From Argopecten irradians (taxonomy: Eukaryota > Mollusca > Bivalvia > Pectinida > Pectinidae), in assembly GCF_041381155.1 (NCBI RefSeq), contig NC_091141.1, positions 23,456,828-23,520,827 on the forward strand: a DNA stretch of 64,000 nt, in the 5' to 3' direction. The notes beneath the pieces were generated by a model. That model had not been told where the DNA came from and did not search any database. It was given only the letters and a program-made list of their open reading frames with translations. The stretch's first letter is position 1, and each line of letters starts with the position of its first letter. Positions 48,012 through 59,296 of the stretch are shown here, in pieces. A program made the translations under genes and the position numbers.

Positions 48012-51000
48012 ATACTCAGCAATTGACTGTAATGCTACACAATGAAGACCACATGGCTTTAAAAGAAAATACAATTATGCAAGAAAAAGAAGATATGATT
48101 TTTTTTCTGTGGGTATGTGCAAGGGAAAAACTTAATGTACTGTCTGTTTAAAGATCAACTTATGAATACATGCACATTGCCATAATCATCATTTCAAAGA
48201 TAAAGTTTAGAAATTGATTCAACATGGCAATCAAATTTACATTTATATTTACATTTTTTTGACATAGTGATTGAAGTGCAAGCGAATGTTGTGAAACAAC
48301 AATCATTGGTACGCTCGCCAAGCCTGAGCACATTAAAACAGTGATAACAATCCGCGATGAAAAATTAAATGATGTTTTGATACTTTCACACCCTAGTTGA
48401 AGGTATGAACTAATATAAATCTCACATACAATAGCTTTCCAATGATAAGCAATGTTAACAATTACGCAATTGGTGATGTTTTCCAATGTTTACGTGAACA
48501 TTTAAAAAAAAAAACCTATTTATACAATTTTTTTAATGTGTTTGCAAAAGTCTTATATTTTGTCGAAGTTGCTAACTATATCATCTAAATGTGATAGCTC
48601 GAGTTGCCTCCCTTTAAACGTCATTGCATTCAAAGATTATTTTTTAACTTCTAGCTGTTACATTTTAATTATAAATTTAATTAGGAATTTTCAAACCAAA
48701 ATACATGTAGAAAGTATACCTGAGAAGGTGTCAATCTCTAGGAGTCATCATTAGTTTTATCTTTATCGTTTTTGAAAACAGTACGACCATAACATTGCTG
48801 CATAACGCGTACGTGACCCTACCCCTTTTGGTAAACGCCCCTTTTGGTACACGCCCATTTTTTGTACAAAATTCGGGTTTTCCCATCTAAAATCCTAGTT
48901 ACTGTGTTTTGTTATTTAAACTATTGTTAGCACTTGCATTTTATTTCGCAAATGTTTGGCCATGATTTAAATGTCAAAAGTCTGCAACGCAACGTGGTCA
49001 GACTGGCTATTTTGGTTTTCTAAAAAGGTCACCAGCACATAATCCGGCAATGGTTATATATTTCTACTGTTATTTAAAAAAAAAACATTCTTAATTTAAG
49101 TGAATATTCAGATATGGATATATTTATCTTATTTTTTTTCTTTGAAACATTGATAAAATTGATAATTTTAGTAAATATTATATGAAATGATTAATTAGTT
49201 TAAAGAAATGGCACTCATGTTCCAGAATGATTAATTCGTTATAAAAAATGGCACTCAGATTCTTACAGTATTTATTGATGATGAAATCCTTATTTCAGAA
49301 ATCAGAAATTCAAAATGAATAAAAAATCTATTTCAGTTAGATCATGAAAATAAGTTATTCAACTTATTGTTCTTGAATCAACTTTATATATTACTCTATA
49401 TATATAAATAAATGAATAAATGTCTTTTGTTTAACACCAAAATTCAAAATTGAACAGTATTTACTACAACATGTATACTAAATTCAATATACAGGGTAAA
49501 GCAATTTCTATATTCATTTGTTTTAGGCCTTCATTCACAGAATCTATATGTGAGTGGCCTTGGTACTCTGATTAAGGTTTCAAATCGATTTTATTCCCCA
49601 GCAAATTAGAGGGATGCCAGGGTTGGGACCCTGGGTTCATTCCTCTTACAACATATAGCCTCTCACAGGAGGTCTCTTTCACTCCTTTTACTCGATCGCT
49701 TTTAGTTCGTTACATTCAATTTCTCAATTCATTCTCCAAACTCAATAATACAAATATCGGTATATAAATTTCAATTAATTGAAAAGGTTTCTCTTGCATT
49801 TATACATTTAATAATTTATAGTATTGATGTGATGTCACCTATTCATTAAATTTGAAATCACACTTTTCAGCAAAAAAAAAGATAATTTCTTAAAAAAACC
49901 CACTATGTATTATATTTACATTGTACAGAGATCAGACAAATCTGTAACATTGATAGGTGGAATCAATTTAGATAAAGTGTTACTACTGATATGTGTTTAC
50001 ATGTATATGTAACAAGAAATTACGATGAACATGGCTTACATGTATGTGTGCAATAGGCAACCAGGTATATCAATCATCAATTCGAAACCTAAAAAATAAA
50101 TGGCACACTTGCATTGTACATTACGAACTATATGAACATGGGCGTTAAAAATTACAATTAAAAAAAAAATAAAAAAAGAAGAGAAAGGACAATACTACAT
50201 TTGAAAAAAAAGAAAACAAACACTATATATATATCCATAGCACGAAGCATATGTGTAACTAAAACAATTGTTCAATTTCTTATTTTCATAAAGTAGCACA
50301 GATATATATATATGTTCGCACAAACAAAGAGTAATGTCCATCTCGGATTTCGTGTTTAGTTACTTTTAATATATATTAATTTCTTGGTTTGTATGTCATA
50401 ATCATGCATATCTTGTGTAATGCAATATACCTAGGTTTATGATAAATTGATGCACGTTAATACATTGGTGAATGCTCGGAATTATTATTGGTGAAATACC
50501 CGGGTCAAGTAGGGTTCATTCAGATAAGATACGCCACAATGTATTTATGACCTAAACGAAGTGCTCTACCTGTGTACTTTCGTCGGCCTGAGATTACATA
50601 AGGACGTTTTATTTCAATAAGTGTAAGTATGTTATGTTTCCATTAGATATTCAAGTATATGCAAATTTTGTTAAAATTGAATTGGAAACCATGTGAACTA
50701 TCCCAATGTATTATAACAAACTATTTATCATGACACTAATTTCGTTACGGATTATTATGGTAACTCTGTTTACATGAATAACGTGTAGTTAAACAACGAA
50801 TTCTTACGAGTACTTACTTTTATATAACACACGTTATACTTAGGTCATTGTTGTGTTTTTTCTCTATGTTTTTTTTATTATTATTTTCTGAAACCTTTTA
50901 GCCAACAAGGCAAACACGACCACAAAATAAAAAAAAAAATAAAAAAATCAAAAGAAGTTTTGAAGCGTTAAAATTTATTTAGGAAATGTACTGTTTTCCA

Positions 51001-51106
51001 TAAATATGAATATTTATTTTATTGCATTTCATTGACAAAACATTTTTCATTAAAAACAAATGGAGAAAAATTGCACCGTAGTCATTATTGAAAGAAATTG
51101 AGTTAA

Positions 51107-51820
51107 AGATGCTCAACCGCCGACAGAGCATAAATGATACTGATAACTTGAACAGTAATTGGTGTTCAATCATGCATATATATGTCTAATTAACACAACA
51201 AATTATATAAAACAATTTATTTTGCCTTAAGCGCATGCGCAATAAGCACTTCATTCCATATAGGATATAGTGTCACGGATTTTTTTCGGGATGCAATTAA
51301 TTATTTTTCATATTTTTAACTTGAAATAAAATTAGAAGCTTAAAGATACTCCACCGCCGACAGAGCATAAATGATACTCATCATTTGAACAATAATTGGT
51401 GTTTAATCGTGTATAGATATGCCTAATTAACAAAAAATAACATAAAATAATTTATTTCGCCTTTGTGCATGCGCAATCATTACTTCATTCCATATAGGAT
51501 ATAGTGCCATGGAATTTTTTCGGGATGCAGTTAATTATTTTTCATATTTTTAACTTGAAGTAAAATTAGTAGTTCAAACTTTTCAATGGTGGTTATGGTG
51601 TAAAGTAAGTAACCTTTGTTACTGAAGAAAAATACTAATTCGTCTAGTCATGTTTTTGATGGTGAAAAAATACCATTTGTCAGCGGTGGAGCATCTTTAA
51701 ACTTTTCAATGGTGGTAATGGTGTAAAGTAAGTAACTTTTGTAACTGAAGAAAAATACTAATTCGTCTGCTCCTGTTCTTGATAGTAAAAAAAATACCAT
51801 TTGTCAGCGGTGGAGCATCT
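51107..51820. mobile_element. TTAA-type MITE, outer copy, split by the inner copy
   Basis: Left half 51107-51343 begins AGATGCTCAACCGCC after TTAA (51103-51106). Right half 51697-51820 ends GGTGGAGCATCT. The halves join at a TTAA where the inner copy inserted. Confidence 0.88.
51344..51696. mobile_element. TTAA-type MITE, inner intact copy (353 bp)
   Basis: Ends AGATACTCCACCGCCGACA and TGTCAGCGGTGGAGCATCT are inverted repeats with few mismatches, flanked by TTAA at 51340-51343 and 51697-51700. No coding capacity. TTAA duplication is the hallmark of piggyBac-type transposition, though these ends are not those of the best-known piggyBac elements. Confidence 0.9.
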
Positions 51821-51944
51821 TAAACTTACATTATTTTAATAATTCAGATTATTATTAAATAAAGATAGGCATAACAAGTTAAGATTACCTTTATAATATA
51901 TGTTTATGGTATAATTTCTGATAATGCCTGATTATATTTTGCAG

Positions 51945-54900
51945 TGAGAAATGATGTTTTCAGCTGCAAAATTGGAAGATAGCATTTCCGGCGTTTTCGG
52001 GAGGTATGGGAAAGTCGTATCAAAATATCCATGGGGTTTGATCATGACGTGTATCCTTGTCAATGGGCTTCTTGGTGTTAATATCCAATGGGTGACATCA
52101 GACTCCGATCTAGGAAGAGTGTACACTCCGACTAACAGTCAGGCAAAGAAAGACAGAGAACATATTTTGTCAATTTTCCCCGATTCTTCGGGAACCAACT
52201 TTTACCGACAAAGTATGGACAGTCTTGGATTTTTTGGAGAAATTATCTTTAAACCTCGATACGAGAGAAACGCTTTGGAAAGAAATTTTCAAAACCAACT
52301 AAAAAACATCTTAAAAACAGCACGGGCTACTTTTGTCCTTGATATTGACAATAACATCTTCAATTATGAGGATCTCTGTGCAAAAAGAAATGGTCAATGT
52401 GTCGTAGATGGCGAGTGTTTGCTAGATTCAACATTCTGGGATATACTGGAGAATGGAAGTATAACTAAAGATGTCTTTGATAAAGAAGACTACTCATTCG
52501 TAATTGGAACTCCGACATTTGTTAACGACACTCTTCAGTCCGCACCGGCTTTAAAATTCAGACTCAATTTGCGACAAGATTCTTCAACATTTAGCACACT
52601 ATCTGCCAAATGGGAAACTAAATTTTTAGAAACATTAAAGAATATGAAATTGAACGATTCAGACATTGCTTACCAGATATCAGATTCACTGAACACCGAA
52701 CTTGACGCCAACACAGGGGGAGACGTAACATACTTTTCTCTTACGTTCACTTTAATGATTACAAATGCATCTTTTGTTGCTGCCGGTGGGAATTGTGTAT
52801 CCAATCGTGGACACCTAGGACGAGCTGGGATCATCTCGGCAGGAATGGCTATCCTCGGATCATTCGGACTCATGTCTGCGTGCCACGTCGACTTTGTCAA
52901 CATTGTGGGTGTCATGCCATTTCTGATAATCGGTAAATATATCATATTCTTTTTATCCATATCGGCCAGTTTATTCATTTTTGTTGAATTTCTTGGGTCA
53001 GTTTCCATGCATGTTATAAGTACTGGTAGGACTATTGGGTTTGTAGTTTGTATAAGGTGAAGCTGGTGAATTTTACACACAAGAGAATTCAGTATGTCGA
53101 TACTGGGAAAAGAGGCGTGGCTACTTTCCGCCAATGGTGACCTAGGTCGGCACAACTCTTGCCTGAAGTAGAAATACGTTACGCGTAAGATGTCACATGA
53201 CGTATTGTTGATTGTCTAGGTCCAAAACAGAATGTCACTATTTACCTAAGTGCATATAAACTGCAATATATAGGCATTAACTCTATGCGAAAAAGCACCA
53301 AATAAAATTTGATTTCGTACTTCTTTACTTCTTATCTACTTCTAACAATTGAGCTTTTCTTTATCAGGTCTGACGTTGCAGATGAAAGGTGGGGTGCAAA
53401 ATCCTCCCATGCTCGGATTTCTTTTGTAGTATTAAATGTCTAGGTGCATTACTACTTTATATGTGATTTTTTTTCTTTAGTCGTTTTTGAAAAGACATAA
53501 AGGGTCTGAAATGACATTTTCTGGGTTTGTGCCAAGGGGACCCTTGTGTCCACCTTTTGAACATTATTTTTGATTATTTTTGCGAATTGAAGAGGCTTCA
53601 TTCTCTATTTTATACTCTTTTATAATGGTAATAACTAATTAGTTTCACTGCAAATTGATTTAGATAAAGAAAACGTTTTGAAAAGGTTTTGGGTTTGCTC
53701 TGAATATTTAGCATGTTATCGATTTTGTCCACGATTTTAACTCGTTTTAAAAATATGCCATTCGTATAGTCGTCAGGCAGAAACTTAAATAAGAAAAAAG
53801 AAATCCGCGAAAATTGAACATAGATATCAAACAACAATTTGTGATCGAATTCTGCAAACTAACATTTATACTATAAAATAAGTGCATTTTTATTCTTGCA
53901 TTTTCCCTAAATGTACAAAAAATCTGATACGCACTTGGGTGAAACAAATACTTTCTTTAAAATCAACAGAAGTCTAGTAATAATTGGAAAGAAATGTATT
54001 TTCATTAGCAACTCAAACTCAATCTTTCCTTCTTACATTGTATATAAAACTTTATGAAAATTAATTCAAAAAGATTAAAGAGCGAAACAGAATTAAATTT
54101 GATTTTTAAATAAAACTAGTCGAAACAAAAAAGAATTACAACACTACAAATGCAATAATCTTAATTTTGACCAATTAGGAACTTTGACTTCGTCGTTACC
54201 AAGAGAACAAAGCATTTCAACCCTGTTATTATCTTAGTCGGTATACCTCATAACCCGTATGTACTAATTTTCACTTCTAAAATATCTAAAACTATTATAT
54301 TTCAACCAATCAGAGTCACCCATTTTTTTACTATGGAAACCAAGCATTTTTTAAATGTTTTTATGTTATTCAGCATACTTAAATAACGTAAACCCTATAT
54401 ACAAACATACAAATTTTCACTTAAATAAGACATTATCTTTTTAGCCAATCAGAGGCCTTCATTATTTTTTTCGAAAGTGTTATTATTAGCACACCTGGCC
54501 CGAAGGTGTCATGGCGCGGCGTCCGTCTACTCATATGGCTGAATCGGTTTTGACCAAATCAAAGTCTTCTTCTGTAGGAATCAAAGGATTTTGTTCTAAT
54601 TCTAGGGAAAACATTGTATCATCTAAAATCCTTTTTCTTCTGTAGGAATGAAGGGATATTGTTTTAAATTGGTCTGACGCTTCCATGGCTTAAGGCCGTG
54701 ATCAGGGGAACTAATTTTGTATAAACGGTGGTTCTTTACTCACATGGGCTGGAGGGGCGGGGCCCAATAATGGAAATATAGCAAATTCTTTACAAAATCC
54801 TTCTTTTTCTGTAGGAATAAATGGAATTTGTTCTAATTTAGTCTGAAGCATTCTTAAGTAAAGGGAAACCAATTATGTATAAACAGTGGGTCTAGTCCTT

Positions 54901-57900
54901 CAGGGGTATGAGGGGCGAGGCCCAATAGGGGAAATATGATAAATTCTTTAAAATTCTTCTTCTTCTGTAGCAATGAAGGGATTTTGTTCTAATTTGATAT
55001 GAAGTTTTCTTGGGTAAAGGGAAACCAATGTTGTAAAAATGGTGGGTATGTACCCCCACTAGCCGGAGGGGCGAGGTCCAATAATGGAAATATGGGCAAT
55101 TCTTTAAAATCTTTCTTCTTCAGTAGGAATCGAGGGATTTTGTTCTTATTTGATCTGAAGCTTTCTTGGGTTGATTATAAGGGGAACCAATTTTCTGTAT
55201 AAATGATGGGTCCGGTCTCTTAGGAGCCTGTGGAGCGGGTCCAATACGGAAAATATAGTAAATTATTTAAAATCCTTCATCTTCTGTAGGAATGAATAGA
55301 TTAAGTTCTTATCAAAAGCCGTCAAATTGGTAGCTTGTGTTATTGGCTTAGAACAGGTGAGCGATACGGGCCTATTGGGCCTCTTGTTATATTAATCATC
55401 TAGCATTATCACTATACACTAATTTTTGCTTAAATCATCTGACTTTGAAATACTAAATTGAAATGTATAGGTATACAAAAAGGTGGTCTGATGCTACCTG
55501 CACTCGCTATTTTCAAGTCACCCAGAAACTATTTTCCTGGATTTTAATTTCGAAAATAGATTAGACATAGATAGACATTTTCATGAAAGTATCTTTAATG
55601 CAGGGTAAAATTGAGATGATAAAGAGTAATATTTGGTTTCGTTTTTTCCCAAAAGTATTATTTTTTGCAAAAAAAAAAAAAAAAAAAAAATATTTCAAGG
55701 TGAAAAATCCGTTAAAAATCTAAACGACATGTCTCAGACATGAAGTGTACGATTTTAAAAATCATTCAGAAGTAGGTTTACATATTTATTTACGTCTATG
55801 TATATTCTTTTCGGAATCTACAAATATACTGTATACGGACCCTGTCGAATAAGTACTGAATAATTCATAAATCATCAACAGTAATTTCTACATTCCTAGT
55901 GTACAGTAGACCTACCTCTTTACTATATCAGTCTAGCTATCTCCTAGATCATCCCCGCATTCTCACTTAATCACATAAAAGTGATGTCGATTAATTTATT
56001 GTAGAGTGAGGATTGATCTAACGTAGTACAGGTACAAATACGAACCCCGAAATGGTATATTTATCGGAAGAGAAATTGTTTGAATTTTGAAGCGGGGGCG
56101 AGAGCCACCATATTGACCATAATAACATTTTTACCGACCCCTATAAAATGGTAAGGGGTTACCACGCGATTGCTCTCCGCTAGTCATTTGCGGACATTTC
56201 TGTCCGAGATTCGATCAATAGTGTATGATACAATTCAAAGTTTATAACTTCATTTAACAAGCCAAAACAGATTATTGCTCTTTCTTATAACAATAAAAAA
56301 TATATGAACATGGTGATAGATCAGTCATAATTTATTAACTGACTTTTTTGTTTTTTAGGAATTGGTGTGGATGATATGTTTGTCATGATGTCCGGCCTTG
56401 CAGACGCTGACCAGTCCGCAAAAATAGAAGACAAAATCGCTTACGTCATGAAAAAAAGTGGAATCGCTATAACGATCACCTCTTTAACAAACTTCATCGC
56501 CTTTGCTGTTGGAATTACATCCGTCTTTAAGAGTGTCAGAAACTTTTGTATCTACACAGGTAAACAATCATGTGTATTATTTATACAATGTTTTGTCTAA
56601 CTTTATTAATCTATATATTAATTTATTTATTTATGTCTTATCGATTCTTTTATCAGTTATTAATCAATTACTTTTTGTTTGTAATACCTTTCTTTATCTT
56701 GACCGTTATCAATACTGTTTTTTAAACAGTTGTTCAGTACTTTGGATAATTTGGTTTATTATTGGTGCAAATATATACAGTGCAAACAATAAAATTAGTA
56801 TTAAAACACATTAGGAATACGATCTTAAATGAGCGTTCAATTCATATGAGTTTTTATGACACAAGGCCCATATTATTTTTTAGCCTTGGAGGGCAAAAAC
56901 ATAAAGGGCCTAAAATGTTGCTTTTTAACACTACTCTGGGTATGTGTCAAGGGGACCTCTTGTCTCCAACTTGTAAACGTATTTTGTTAATAAAAAGTAT
57001 TCATTCTTTATTTGTTATCCTGTTTTTAAAAGTATCTAATAATTAATTTGAATACAATTTCATTTTTAAGCAAAACACATCAAATTGTTGACAGGATATA
57101 GTTTTAAGGTTGCTCCCAATATTTGGCATGTTATCGATTTTGATGATTGGATATAAAAGAACATTTTCTCTGGCACTTATGATGGCCAATATGAAGGTTA
57201 TTTTATTCAAAATGGTGGAGATACAGGACATCAAAAATCGCAATTTTAATTGTTTTTGTTCCAACTGAAGCATTTTTCAGTGCCTTTAAAAGAGGATGTA
57301 GTGTTGATCTTTCGCACTAAACTTTTATATACTTTTGACGTCACAAGAAGAGGTTCCACTGACGGGGGCAGCGGGGAATTTGATTTGGCAATAACGATAA
57401 GAATGTACATCACAGGTTGGCTGAAAATAACAGTAAACGGAAATATAAGCATTAAATTGCCTTCTGGGGGATTTATGGTCCTATAATTCTTCCAGGATTG
57501 CAGACAAATTAATCATAACGCGCTATTGCACGCTATTAAATTTGTCTGTAATCCTTGGATAATTATATGACCATAAATTCCCCAAGAAGGCAATTCAATG
57601 CTCAAACATCTACGGATAGCAATGAGTATAATACCGTAAGTTGGGATATTTTGGTCATAATTTTGCTTATCAACAGTTTGGTATAATTTATTGGTCGTAG
57701 GGTTTACAGTTTTATGGTAACCCTGTCCACTGTCGCCTGGTATGTTAATTCTCTCCATTATTTGTTTCAGCCACTGCAGTGGGGTTTTGCTATCTGAACC
57801 AGATAACCTTCTTCCTCGGGTGTATGGCGTTACATGAGAGGAGAGTGGCCGCTAATAGACACTGCATTACGTGTTCTCCAATCGAATTCCCGACCGAAAA

Positions 57901-59191
57901 CAACCAATCAGACTCGACTGCAACACGAGTTTGCTGCACAGGTTCTCCAGCTAAATCGAGAAATGAGCAAGAGAGCATGTTCGAGAAAATCCCACGATTA
58001 GTCATACCTAGAATGATAATTAACGTACCTGCAAAGGTGTTGATATTTATATCATATTTGGCTTATCTTGGGTTTGCTATATTTGGAGTTACACATTTAC
58101 ATCAAGGGTTGATTCTACAAAACTTGGTCTCAGATAGTTCCTACTATTATCAGTTCAGTCAATGGGATTTTGATTACTTCCCTTCGAATTTCCCTATATC
58201 TTTTGTCATACCGAACCATCAAAACTATTCCTCAATACATGTGTTAGACAAATTGGACTCCATATTGAAACTTGCACGAAATTATATTGACATCGAAGAC
58301 ACATATGAACTAAATTGGTTGACCTCGTATCAAAATTCTACTTTCTTTGCAAATAAAACTGAAAATGACTTTACGACTGGACTGCATCGTTTTCTAAACA
58401 ATTCAAAGGTATTTAAAAATGACGTCGTTTTTAATCCAACACCTGACCAAATTGAAGCCAGTCGTTTTTTTGTGATGTCCAATAATATCAAAGATAGTTA
58501 CACACAAGGAAAATTAATGTTACAAATGCGAGAAATTGCAAGTAATTCTGTGATTCCTTGTTTCGCATATTCTCCTTCTTTTATATTCTTTGAACAGTAT
58601 GTCGCTGTATTGCCAAGTACCCTTCAGACAGTAGGTATAGCAGTAGCGGCCGTATTTGTCGTTGCCTGTGTACTGATGCCAAATCCTTTCCTTATAATTT
58701 GCATCGCTCTGTCACTAGCCTCTATCATCACTGGTGTTCTTGGCTTCATGCACTTCTGGGGATTATCTCTAAGTTCTATAACCATGATTCATGTCATCAT
58801 GAGTGTAGGTTTCTCGGTAGATTTCAGTGCTCATATATGCCACGCTTTCTTGACGTCGGAAGGTCGGGATAGGAATGCTAGAGTATGCAAAGCACTGGAA
58901 ATGACTGCAGGTCCTATTTTCAACAGCGCAGTTTCGTCGATTGTGGGCATCATAATGCTGATATTATCTGAATCCTATGTATTCATTTCATTTTTCCGCG
59001 TGATGTTACTTGTCATTTTGTTTGGTCTGTTTCATGGACTATTTGTCCTGCCGATTGTCTTTTCCTTGGTTGGCCCAACGAAACCGATGAAGGGCAATGT
59101 TCGTCTCTTTACCAACAACATACAAAACCACAAGAAAGAGAAAACAGGAACGTATAATCGTGGATTTGAACTTGATTTTGACCAAGTTTGA
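51945..59191 (+). CDS. Patched-domain (PTCHD/RND family) membrane protein
   Basis: Coding exons 51954-52932, 56359-56559 and 57771-59191 join in phase 1 into 866 residues (867 from the ATG at 51951). TTTTGCAG just before 51945 suggests a 5' UTR intron. Architecture as in patched-related proteins: an N-terminal membrane helix (YPWGLIMTCILVNGLLGVNI), a large Cys-containing extracellular loop (residues about 50-265), a sterol-sensing-like helix bundle with GIGVDDMFVMMSG and TITSLTNFIAFAVG, a cytoplasmic loop, another membrane helix (KVLIFISYLAYLGFAIFG), a second extracellular loop and a last helix bundle with GFSVDFSAHICHAFL. About 12 membrane segments, normal length. Family members are thought to move or sense lipids; the substrate here is unknown. 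Likely complete: TGA at 59189-59191, AATAAA 100 bp later. Confidence 0.93.
51954..52932 (+). CDS. Patched-domain gene, coding exon 1
   Basis: Two adjacent ATGs (51951 and 51954); the choice is open. Donor GTAAAT at 52933. Encodes the first membrane helix, the first extracellular loop and the first helices of the sterol-sensing-like bundle. The frame reads on into the intron to 53060, which is not coding in the spliced form. Confidence 0.92.
53480..53740. repeat. Diverged repeat in intron 1 (partner at 56885-57145)
   Basis: Shares with the intron 2 copy the ordered phrases AAAGGG.CT.AAATG, CTGGGT.TGTG.CAAGGGGACC, TTCATTCT.TATTT and GCATGTTATCGATTTTG. A dispersed repeat present in consecutive introns of the patched-domain gene. 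Confidence 0.75.
54490..55400. repeat. Tandem repeat, about 160 bp unit x 5, in intron 1
   Basis: The unit has TTCTTCTTCTGTAGGAATGA, GGGATTTTGTTCTAATTTG, a GGGGAAACCAATT.TGTATAAA block and GGGGCGAGGCCCAATA. The array is bounded by CACACCTGGCCCGAAGGTG on the left and ACGGGCC..TTGGGCCTCTTGTTA on the right, ends seen around dispersed mollusc repeats. Confidence 0.85.
56359..56559 (+). CDS. Patched-domain gene, coding exon 2
   Basis: 201 nt, acceptor TTTTTTAG ending at 56358, donor GTAAAC at 56560, phase 1 at both ends. Encodes IGVDDMFVMMSGLADAD and two sterol-sensing-like helices. Confidence 0.93.
56885..57145. repeat. Diverged repeat in intron 2 (partner at 53480-53740)
   Basis: See the partner entry. 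Same orientation, similar length. Confidence 0.75.
57448..57602. repeat. Long inverted repeat (about 60 bp arms) in intron 2
   Basis: The left arm AGCATTAAATTGCCTTCTGG ... ATTGCAGACAAATT pairs with AATTTGTCTGTAATCC ... AGAAGGCAATTCAATGCT. The loop of about 25 bases contains CGCGCTATTGCACGCTATT. A foldback MITE, or a source of a long RNA hairpin in the pre-mRNA. Confidence 0.85.
57771..59191 (+). CDS. Patched-domain gene, last exon
   Basis: Acceptor TGTTTCAG ending at 57770, stop TGA 59189-59191. Encodes the end of the first helix bundle, a Cys-rich cytoplasmic loop, a membrane helix, the second extracellular loop with several N-glycosylation sequons (for example NYS, NST, NKT, NNS) and the second bundle of membrane helices. 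Confidence 0.93.
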
Positions 59192-59290
59192 TTTCGTTTT
59201 TGTATTAACATAATGACAAAAATCTATAAAAAGATAAATGTTGATATTTGAGTTAAAAGTTTAGACACATACAATGTAGCATATATATGT

Positions 59291-59296
59291 AATAAA
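59291..59296 (+). terminator. Poly(A) signal of patched-domain gene
   Basis: AATAAA 100 bp after the stop codon, same strand. Confidence 0.6.

Larger units (their letters stand above)
44879..51106. other. Intergenic region, repeats only
   Basis: No gene recognised on either strand. The first few hundred bases are the ferritin 3' UTR. Repeats inside are listed separately; a short triplicate of CCCCTTTTGGTA-like words occurs at 48825-48870. Confidence 0.6.

Noticed and set aside
49540..49700. tRNA or tRNA-derived SINE (GGGTTCATTCC resembles a B box)
   Set aside because: No cloverleaf could be drawn; the CCAGGGT/ACCCTGG hairpin and missing A box do not fit.
57250..57486. 78-codon plus-strand open frame before the last patched-gene exon
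   Set aside because: No domain; it ends inside the long inverted repeat and lies in an intron.
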